The position numbers and the translations under genes are program-made. Below the pieces are notes generated by a model. That model saw nothing but the letters and a program-made list of their open reading frames with translations, was not told the DNA's origin and ran no database searches. A DNA stretch of 6,496 nucleotides, taken from DASUFH01 sp036274645. Lineage in GTDB: Bacteria > Acidobacteriota > Terriglobia > 20CM-2-55-15. The DNA lies in the NCBI GenBank assembly GCA_036274645.1, contig DASUFH010000075.1, positions 1-6,496 on the forward strand. Direction: 5' to 3'. This document shows, piece after piece, positions 1 through 4,479 of this stretch (within the stretch, counting starts at the first letter, position 1; each line of letters begins with the position of its first letter).

Positions 1-610
1 ACGGATAGAATCCTGTACCGTCGTTCGTCTCCACGCCTGCGAAATAGGCGTTCGCAATTTCGATCAGCTGGGCGCGCGACATGCGCCTGGCCGCCGGAAT
101 GGGCTCGAGCCAGAGCGCTTCGGGCGCGCCTTTTGCTTCCATTGCAGCGATATCGTTCGGGCCGCCGCCGCCGGGCCGGAAGTAGGACGTCTCGATCTCG
201 GTTATCCGGCCAAGCTGGACGCGCAGGCGCAGCGCCATAAGCAACACCCTGTCGCCTTCGCGCATCGTGCCCATCCAACCGGCCTGGCCCATCACGGGAT
301 CGGCAAAGTAGTGTTTGTAGTTTCCGCGGGCCGTGGCCGTGCGCCAGAAGCCTTCACCGACCCTGGCGAGTTGCTTGTTTTCGGTGTACATGACGTCGGC
401 GGACAACGGAAGCCGCGATGGATCGTGCGCCACGACGGCCGCCAGATAGTCGTCGACCAGGGTTTCGAGGCAGGCCCGCTCACAGTCCGTCGGCACACGC
501 CCGGCCGAAGGCTTTTGCGCCCAACCCCAGACGCCCAGGGTACCCAGGATCGCCGCAAGCGCTGCGATCGCGGTAAAGAGTGTTCCGACACGTCGGTTCA
601 TTCTCATCAT
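1..610 (-). CDS. Exported DUF8021-like (NTF2-fold) protein, C-terminus beyond the window
   Basis: An open frame of 203 codons with no stop runs from the ATG at 610 to the left window edge, so the 3' end is missing. The start was chosen because a GAGGAG ribosome site (619-625) lies 8-9 nt upstream; ATGs at 607 and 601 are in-frame alternatives. Residues 8-31 form a hydrophobic signal peptide or anchor ending near GWA-QKP. From residue 43 the protein reads CERACLETLVDDYLAAVVAHDPSRLPL, then YTEN, GEGFW, TATARGNYKHYFADPVMGQAG and GRITEIETSYFR. I recall this pattern from DUF8021/NTF2-like proteins of bacteria and fungi, whose function is not established. A second stretch, MSRAQLIEIANAYFAGVETND (178-198), looks like the start of a second NTF2-like module cut off by the edge. 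It lies on the same strand as the zinc-ribbon gene but 202 bp away. Exported location is well supported; family is likely; substrate is unknown. Confidence 0.85.
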   Translation of the reverse strand, partial: MMRMNRRVGTLFTAIAALAAILGTLGVWGWAQKPSAGRVPTDCERACLETLVDDYLAAVVAHDPSRLPLSADVMYTENKQLARVGEGFWRTATARGNYKHYFADPVMGQAGWMGTMREGDRVLLMALRLRVQLGRITEIETSYFRPGGGGPNDIAAMEAKGAPEALWLEPIPAARRMSRAQLIEIANAYFAGVETNDGTGFYP

Positions 611-646
611 TGGGTTTTGCTCCTCAAGCTCGGATTTGGATACCGC

Positions 647-676
647 ATCTAAGCAGACCGGAAACCGAGAGTCCAA
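647..676 (-). promoter_or_regulatory. Possible sigma-70-like promoter for the DUF8021-like gene
   Basis: On the minus strand TTGGAC (671-676) and TTAGAT (647-652) are separated by 18 nt and resemble -35 and -10 boxes. They lie about 37 nt upstream of the start codon at 610, leaving room for a short leader with the GAGGAG site. The rest of the 611-812 spacer shows no gene. The call rests on motif spacing only. Confidence 0.35.
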
Positions 677-812
677 CCCAAAACGCCCGGAACGTCCCCG
701 AAGACGCATGACCGATCCCCTGGTGAATGGGAACGCGCGGTGGTTTCTCCAGCTTCCGTCGGACCGCGAACGCCGGGCTGCGGAAGTGTTCACTGTCGAT
801 GCGGTTCAGGAG

Positions 813-1316
813 TCAGCTGTTCGCGATCCGTTCCTTGTTCTTGATCAACTGCATCAGCTCGACGATTCGGGCATCGATATCGGAGTCGTCTCGTTGATCC
901 GCGATGCTCCATGCCGACCTGGCGGCCAGCAGGGCCACCAACAGGAACACGAGTCCGATCTCCCACAAGCCGTTCCCGGCAAGAATCAACCCCAGGCCAC
1001 AGGCAATGATGGCGTATACCGCCCGCAGGCCGGTTTCTCTGTTGGCCCGGTATTCTTCAGCCGCCCGCTTGTCATGTAATTCCCTGAGTTCTTTCGCGTA
1101 CCGAACCAGGGCCATCTCCGCCGCATGTTTACTGGCGCCGTCGTGCGCGGCCCGCAGCATGTCCGCGAACTCGCGCACGGCCACATCGTCGCCTCGCCGC
1201 TCGACCATCATCTCGGTCCCGCAATAGGCGCACGTGAGCCGCTCCATCTCAGCGGAGATATCGAGATTCGCCCCACAACCGGGACAACGCAACCCAACGC
1301 AACGCGCTTGTGTCAT
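813..1316 (-). CDS. Small zinc-ribbon membrane protein
   Basis: A 167-residue protein. Residues 11-14 (CPGC) and 29-32 (CAYC), each followed by glycine, form a four-cysteine zinc ribbon near the N-terminus (LRCPGCGANLDI...LTCAYCGTEM). Residues about 40-95 are charged and helical (AAEMALVRYAKELRELHDKRAAEEYRAN), probably a coiled coil. Two hydrophobic segments, about 97-113 and 117-135, probably form a membrane hairpin, followed by a charged C-terminal tail. I recall zinc-ribbon proteins with a similar CAYCGTE motif and AAELAL-type helix in many bacteria, without an assigned function. There is no signal peptide, so the ribbon is probably cytoplasmic. The ATG at 1316 is kept because later starts would lose the first cysteine pair and no in-frame start lies just upstream. 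Its ribosome site is weak: AGAGG about 15 nt away. No same-strand gene is close enough to make an operon convincing. Confidence 0.85.
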   Translation of the reverse strand: MTQARCVGLRCPGCGANLDISAEMERLTCAYCGTEMMVERRGDDVAVREFADMLRAAHDGASKHAAEMALVRYAKELRELHDKRAAEEYRANRETGLRAVYAIIACGLGLILAGNGLWEIGLVFLLVALLAARSAWSIADQRDDSDIDARIVELMQLIKNKERIANS

Positions 1317-1352
1317 TTTGTGTCTGAGCCACCTCTGGCAGTCGCCGCTAAG

Positions 1353-1375
1353 TTTCCTCCAACAGCGGGAGGAAA
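1353..1375. repeat. Perfect 8-bp inverted repeat upstream of the zinc-ribbon gene
   Basis: TTTCCTCC (1353-1360) and GGAGGAAA (1368-1375) are exact reverse complements around a 7-nt loop. The site lies 37 nt upstream of the zinc-ribbon start codon. On the minus strand the second arm contains GGAGG, a Shine-Dalgarno-like core that would be paired in the hairpin, but it is too far from the ATG to be the normal ribosome site. It could be an operator or a leader hairpin. It has no T-tract, so a terminator is unlikely. Confidence 0.5.
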
Positions 1376-1436
1376 TTCAAACTTTCGCGGCGCCGCTCGG
1401 GCTGAAATTGAATACCGCAGTCCGCGCGCGTGTCCC

Positions 1437-1559
1437 TTACAGGTAGACGGATCGATGTTCCTCCGCAGTCCGGGCATACATCACATGATCCTGCCATCGG
1501 CCGGCGATACGCAGGTAGCGCTCCGCGACCCCTTCCTTCCGGAAGCCGACCTTCTCAGC
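1437..1559 (-). pseudogene. C-terminal remnant of a GNAT (RimJ/RimL-type) acetyltransferase
   Basis: On the minus strand, codons from 1559 to the TAA at 1437-1439 encode 40 residues: AEKVGFRKEGVAERYLRI, then AGRWQDHVMYARTAEE and HRSVYL. This matches the last helix and strand of RimJ/RimL-like GNAT N-acetyltransferases, where a VAEKxGFRxEG motif is followed by YLRIxGRWxDHVxYAxT. Upstream of AEKVGF the frame stays open but reads PPEGRPCGYDVRRSPFS and similar low-similarity sequence. No acetyl-CoA-binding motif appears in any minus frame before the opposite-strand gene begins at 1770. A full protein would need roughly 130 more residues, for which there is no room. It is therefore a truncated relic, probably left by a deletion or rearrangement. 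The long open frame continuing to 2534 is antisense to a real gene. Confidence 0.7.
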
Positions 1560-1769
1560 GGAGAAGGGTGACCGCCTTACGTCATATCCGCAGGGTCGCC
1601 CCTCGGGAGGCTGGACATTGACGCCGCGAGGCGGATAATTGCAAATAATTTCGCTGGACTGTGCGACGCCCGCTGGCGCATAAGAGCAAGGATCCGAAGC
1701 CCTGGTAAAACGGATGGGCGCGCGGCGAGGTACCTGGCGCCCGAGACCGGTGATCGCAGGAGGTCTTTC

Positions 1770-2921
1770 ATGAAGCGCGCGACACAGCGAGTCGTCCTTT
1801 CGCTCCTGCTCGCAAGTCTTTTCGGCCCGGCGGTTCAGGCGCGCCGGCAATCGGCCGCGCCCTCTCCAGTCCCGCTGCACGCCGCCGTGGGACCCTGGGA
1901 CTGGCTGGAAAACTCCCTGATCACGGCGCCGGTGGCCGATCCGCTGACGGTCGCGGATAGTTCGATCATCGGCTTGTGGCGATTGAAATCGGTGGAGGGC
2001 AGTCCGGGGCCGGAGCCGGTTACCGTGGTCCGGCAGTACGCCAGTCATCCGGATGGCATGCTCGCGCTGGCGGAGTTCACGATCGATGACCATGCAATTC
2101 CCCGATTCCGGATCTATTCCGCAAAACCCGGAGTTTCCGCGGCGGTGTACACGGACGAAACCTTCGCCCGGTTTCTCCTCAACGGGAGTCGCACACCAGA
2201 CAGCGTGTCGTTTCGTCTGATGGACCGCAACACGCTCTCCGAAGTCGTTAACGCGGGCGCTGCCGCCGGGAGTCGAAGCGCCATCCGTATTTCCGCGGAT
2301 GGCGCCACGCTGACCGATGTCACGGAAAGGCTGGATGGCGCCGGCGCTCCGAGCGCCCGCGAAACGCTCGTGTTCGCCAGACAGACCGTGGCGCTGGATC
2401 CGATACGATTGCCGGCGGCAACGCCTCGGGCGCCGGCGGCGGCGGACGCGCCATTCAACCCATTGCTGGGCACGTGGGCGCTGGATGGCGCGAAGTCGAC
2501 CGCGAAGCCCGAAGCGGGCAGCGTCACGTTGCACCGGTTCATCGACCTCGGCAGAGGCGCTTTCGGTACACTGCTCGTCCGTTTATCCCGCGCGGGCGCG
2601 CCCAGTCTGGAAATGGCGGCCGTCAAGTTCGGAGGCCCCGACGACCTGGTGCTCGCGCTGCCGATCTACACGCTGGCGCAGGCGCAGATCTTTCTTGAGC
2701 GCGACGCGCTGCCCGCGTCGGCTGTCGCTTACAAGCTCCTCGACGAACATACCGTGGAAACGATCGCGAAGACACTGTCGAATGGCCGGATCAGCGCGAT
2801 CACCACGCGCCGCTTCACGGAAGATTTCACGGAGTTTACCGAGACACGAAAGGCGTTCGACGCCCAGGGAAAAGAGACGGGTGAAACCATCACGGTCTAC
2901 AACCTTTTAAGCGCAAATTGA
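1770..2921 (+). CDS. Exported protein with two lipocalin-like domains
   Basis: A 383-residue protein. The ATG is fixed by a strong AGGAGGT site (1758-1764) 5 nt upstream. Residues 1-24 are a signal peptide (KR, hydrophobic core VVLSLLLASLFGPA, cleavage near VQA-RRQ). Two related beta-rich domains follow, joined by a Pro/Ala linker at about 206-229. Domain A (about 65-205) opens with IIGLWRLKSVEG and ends with ISADGATLTDVTERLDG...ETLVFARQ. Domain B (about 230-378) opens with NPLLGTWALDGAKS and ends with FTEFTETRKAFDAQGKETGETITVYN. The G-T/L-W opening and the closing strand pattern match small secreted lipocalin-like proteins that I recall as common in Acidobacteriota, usually with one domain. 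I see no catalytic residues; binding of a small ligand is a guess from the fold. It is the first gene of a two-gene unit, with 15 bp before the next gene. Confidence 0.85.
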   Translation: MKRATQRVVLSLLLASLFGPAVQARRQSAAPSPVPLHAAVGPWDWLENSLITAPVADPLTVADSSIIGLWRLKSVEGSPGPEPVTVVRQYASHPDGMLALAEFTIDDHAIPRFRIYSAKPGVSAAVYTDETFARFLLNGSRTPDSVSFRLMDRNTLSEVVNAGAAAGSRSAIRISADGATLTDVTERLDGAGAPSARETLVFARQTVALDPIRLPAATPRAPAAADAPFNPLLGTWALDGAKSTAKPEAGSVTLHRFIDLGRGAFGTLLVRLSRAGAPSLEMAAVKFGGPDDLVLALPIYTLAQAQIFLERDALPASAVAYKLLDEHTVETIAKTLSNGRISAITTRRFTEDFTEFTETRKAFDAQGKETGETITVYNLLSAN

Positions 2922-2924
2922 TAC

Positions 2925-2931
2925 GAGGTGA
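2925..2931 (+). promoter_or_regulatory. Ribosome-binding site that fixes the start of the LolA-thioredoxin gene
   Basis: GAGGTGA lies 5 nt upstream of the ATG at 2937. An in-frame GTG at 2928 would give three more residues, but that GTG is part of the ribosome-binding site itself and has no site of its own. The ATG at 2937 is therefore preferred. Confidence 0.65.
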
Positions 2932-2936
2932 CGAAC

Positions 2937-4226
2937 ATGAGGAAGGCGCCCCAGAAACTCGCCGTGGTTGCGCTGGCCGCTGTCGGAGCGTTCGCGACGC
3001 TTCAAGCCCAGTCGCTGCCGGACGCCGGGGAACTGAGGAAACAAACCGAGTCGGCGCTGGGACAGAGGCGCAGCATTCAGTTTGTGCGCGAAATCACCGG
3101 CGAAATCGCGATCCGGGGGAAAGGGAATCCCGTGACGGAAATGACGGTCGGTGGACGCACGATTCCGGTCCCTTCGGCGATCGGTAACCAGACCGTGTCG
3201 GTGCTCAATCCAGGAAGGGCGCGGATCGAAACACAGGTGGGGTCCGTCCAGACACTGATGGTATCGGACGGCGAAACCACCTGGACCTACCGTCCCGCTA
3301 CCCGACAATATTCCAAAATCGCGGCGGCTCCCGGGGCGGGTGGCGTTGCCGCCGAACTCAACCTGCTCGACGTGCTGGCGTTCTTCGAGGACCGCAAAAG
3401 CGCTCGAACGATTTCCTCGGAGACCTTGACGCTGGACGGACGCCGCTACGATTGCTGGGTGGTCGTCAGCAACCTCAGAATTCCGCCGGAGGCGGCGATG
3501 GGTGGCCAGGTCTCCGGAGGCGTGCTCACGTCGTGGATCGACAAACAGCTGCGCCTTCCGGTACAGGAGACCGTTGTCTACAACTATCGCGTGGCGCCCG
3601 CGGCGGGCGCGGCCCCGATTGAATATTCGGCCAGGATCGTCCAGATGATCCGCGCGCTGCGCACCGACGAAGACCTTTCCCCCGAGCTGTTTGCCTTTGC
3701 GCCCCCGGCCGACGCCACGGAGCAGCCGGCGCTCATGCCGACCGTTGCATCCAACTCGACCCCACCCAGCGCAGTCAATTCCGGCCGCGTCGACTTTACG
3801 GGAAAGGACGCGCCAACGTTCTCGCTGATGGACCTCGACGGAAAGCCCTATTCACTCGATTCGTTGAAGGGCAAGACGGTGTTGCTCGATTTCTGGGCGA
3901 CCTGGTGCGGGCCCTGCAAGCGCAGCCTGCCGGTCCTCGAGAAGCTTCATCAGCAGTATTCACCGGCGGGGCTGACCATCCTGGGCGTGGATGTCGGCGA
4001 AGATCGTTCAACCGTGACGACGTTCCTGAAGGCCAATCCCATGCCTTATCCCATCGCGCTCGGGAGCGAGTTCGGCATTCTGACGGCCTACTCGATCCAG
4101 GTTATTCCGACCTATGTGCTGATTGGTCCCGACGGCAAAGTCGTCGCACAACAGTTCGGGTTCAATGAAACCGCGCTGAATACCCTTGCCGCCAGGTCCG
4201 GATCGACCTCGCCAGCGGCCCGATAG
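2937..4226 (+). CDS. Exported LolA/DUF2092-like domain fused to a TlpA-type thioredoxin
   Basis: A 429-residue protein. Residues 1-25 are a signal peptide (MRKAPQK, AVVALAAVGAFATLQAQS). Residues about 28-257 are beta-rich and resemble the DUF2092/LolA-LolB fold: a charged N-terminal helix, VLNPGRARIET, MVSDGETTWTYRPATRQYSK, LNLLDVLAFF, and SWIDKQLRLPVQETVVYNY near the end. That fold typically binds lipid or lipoprotein acyl chains. After a Pro/Ser linker (258-286) comes a TlpA/AhpC-TSA-like thioredoxin domain (about 288-420): GKDAPTFSLMDLDGKPYSL, TVLLDFWATWCGPCK with C324 and C327, and VIPTYVLIGPDGKV with the conserved cis-proline P391. All active-site elements are intact, so extracytoplasmic thiol-disulfide exchange is expected; the partner is unknown. 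The lipid-binding role is inferred from fold resemblance only. The start 15 bp after the upstream stop suggests co-transcription. Confidence 0.9.
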   Translation: MRKAPQKLAVVALAAVGAFATLQAQSLPDAGELRKQTESALGQRRSIQFVREITGEIAIRGKGNPVTEMTVGGRTIPVPSAIGNQTVSVLNPGRARIETQVGSVQTLMVSDGETTWTYRPATRQYSKIAAAPGAGGVAAELNLLDVLAFFEDRKSARTISSETLTLDGRRYDCWVVVSNLRIPPEAAMGGQVSGGVLTSWIDKQLRLPVQETVVYNYRVAPAAGAAPIEYSARIVQMIRALRTDEDLSPELFAFAPPADATEQPALMPTVASNSTPPSAVNSGRVDFTGKDAPTFSLMDLDGKPYSLDSLKGKTVLLDFWATWCGPCKRSLPVLEKLHQQYSPAGLTILGVDVGEDRSTVTTFLKANPMPYPIALGSEFGILTAYSIQVIPTYVLIGPDGKVVAQQFGFNETALNTLAARSGSTSPAAR

Positions 4227-4257
4227 GCAGAAACATTTGGCTCCAAGTCTGTTTTTG

Positions 4258-4418
4258 TCCGTCCCCCGGTTGTCCATTGTCTATTGACTGTTGTCGATTG
4301 TGAACCGTACCTCTTTCATTGTTCGCTCCGGCAAGCCGGCCAACGAACAAGGAAAGAACTTCATCGGACAATCGACAACAGTCAATGGACAATGGACAAT
4401 GGACAACCGGGGGACGGA
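4258..4418. repeat. Long imperfect palindrome, MITE-like or REP-like element
   Basis: The left arm (4258-4301, 44 nt) and right arm (4368-4418, 51 nt) are reverse complements except for one base and one extra 7-nt unit in the right arm. Inside them, TCTTTCATTGTTCG (4312-4325) pairs with 4344-4357 with one mismatch, and CCGG-CAAG-CCGG sits at the centre (4328-4339). Almost the whole 161 bp can thus fold into one long hairpin on either strand. It lies between two convergent genes, where its transcript could protect or terminate both messages. It has no T-tract after either arm, so it is not a classical terminator. No transposase and no clear target-site duplication are visible. Confidence 0.85.
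4384..4404 (+). repeat. Heptanucleotide tandem repeat inside the palindrome
   Basis: Three exact copies of AATGGAC (4384-4390, 4391-4397, 4398-4404). The opposite arm has only two copies on the complementary strand (4272-4285), the second with one change, which explains the 7-nt difference in arm length. The pattern fits slippage gain or loss of one unit. Confidence 0.8.
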
Positions 4419-4454
4419 TCCAAAGCGCCAGGGGGTCATTTACTGTAGTTCCCT

Positions 4455-4468
4455 GGGAGACCGCTCCC
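4455..4468 (-). terminator. Weak terminator-like hairpin after the TonB-type gene
   Basis: On the minus strand, GGGAG and CTCCC pair around a CGGT loop, starting 12 nt after the stop codon at 4480. There is no U-tract behind it, so it is at best a 3'-end stabilising hairpin or a factor-assisted stop. Confidence 0.2.
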
Positions 4469-4479
4469 GCCAGACCCTC

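Larger units (their letters stand above)
1317..1769. other. Divergent intergenic region with a hairpin and a gene remnant
   Basis: This 453-bp gap separates the zinc-ribbon gene (minus) from the exported-protein gene (plus), so it should carry promoters for both. It contains the hairpin at 1353-1375, a 10-bp GC palindrome (1387-1396, gcggcgccgc) and the GNAT tail at 1437-1559. An AT-rich patch at 1634-1651 follows a TTGACG hexamer (1618-1623) and may belong to the promoter of the downstream plus-strand gene, but no good -10 box sits at standard spacing. I see no intact gene here. Confidence 0.6.

Noticed and set aside
753..786. Terminator after the zinc-ribbon gene
   Set aside because: CTTCCG and CGGAAG pair only 6 bp across a 22-nt loop, with no T-tract.
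636..1079. A 147-codon plus-strand open frame opposite the zinc-ribbon gene
   Set aside because: It has no recognisable motif or good ribosome site, while the minus-strand frame encodes a clear four-cysteine zinc ribbon and membrane segments.
1577..1771. A 64-codon minus-strand open frame beside the GNAT remnant
   Set aside because: It was tested as the missing GNAT N-terminus, but it shows no acetyl-CoA-binding motif, and its start codon overlaps the start of the plus-strand gene.
1437..2534. A 365-codon minus-strand open frame
   Set aside because: From 1770 on it is antisense to the exported lipocalin-like gene and has Arg/Gln-rich, low-complexity composition. Only its last 40 codons resemble a real protein, reported as the GNAT remnant.
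2317..2910. A 197-codon plus-strand open frame inside the lipocalin-like gene
   Set aside because: Its Arg/Ser/Pro-rich sequence shows no domain and it overlaps a well-supported gene in another frame.
4258..4418. CRISPR array
   Set aside because: The repeats are only 7 nt and directly adjacent, with no spacers and no cas genes; the structure is a palindrome.
4258..4418. Classical intrinsic terminator
   Set aside because: The stem is far longer than usual and neither arm is followed by a T-tract on the transcribed strand.
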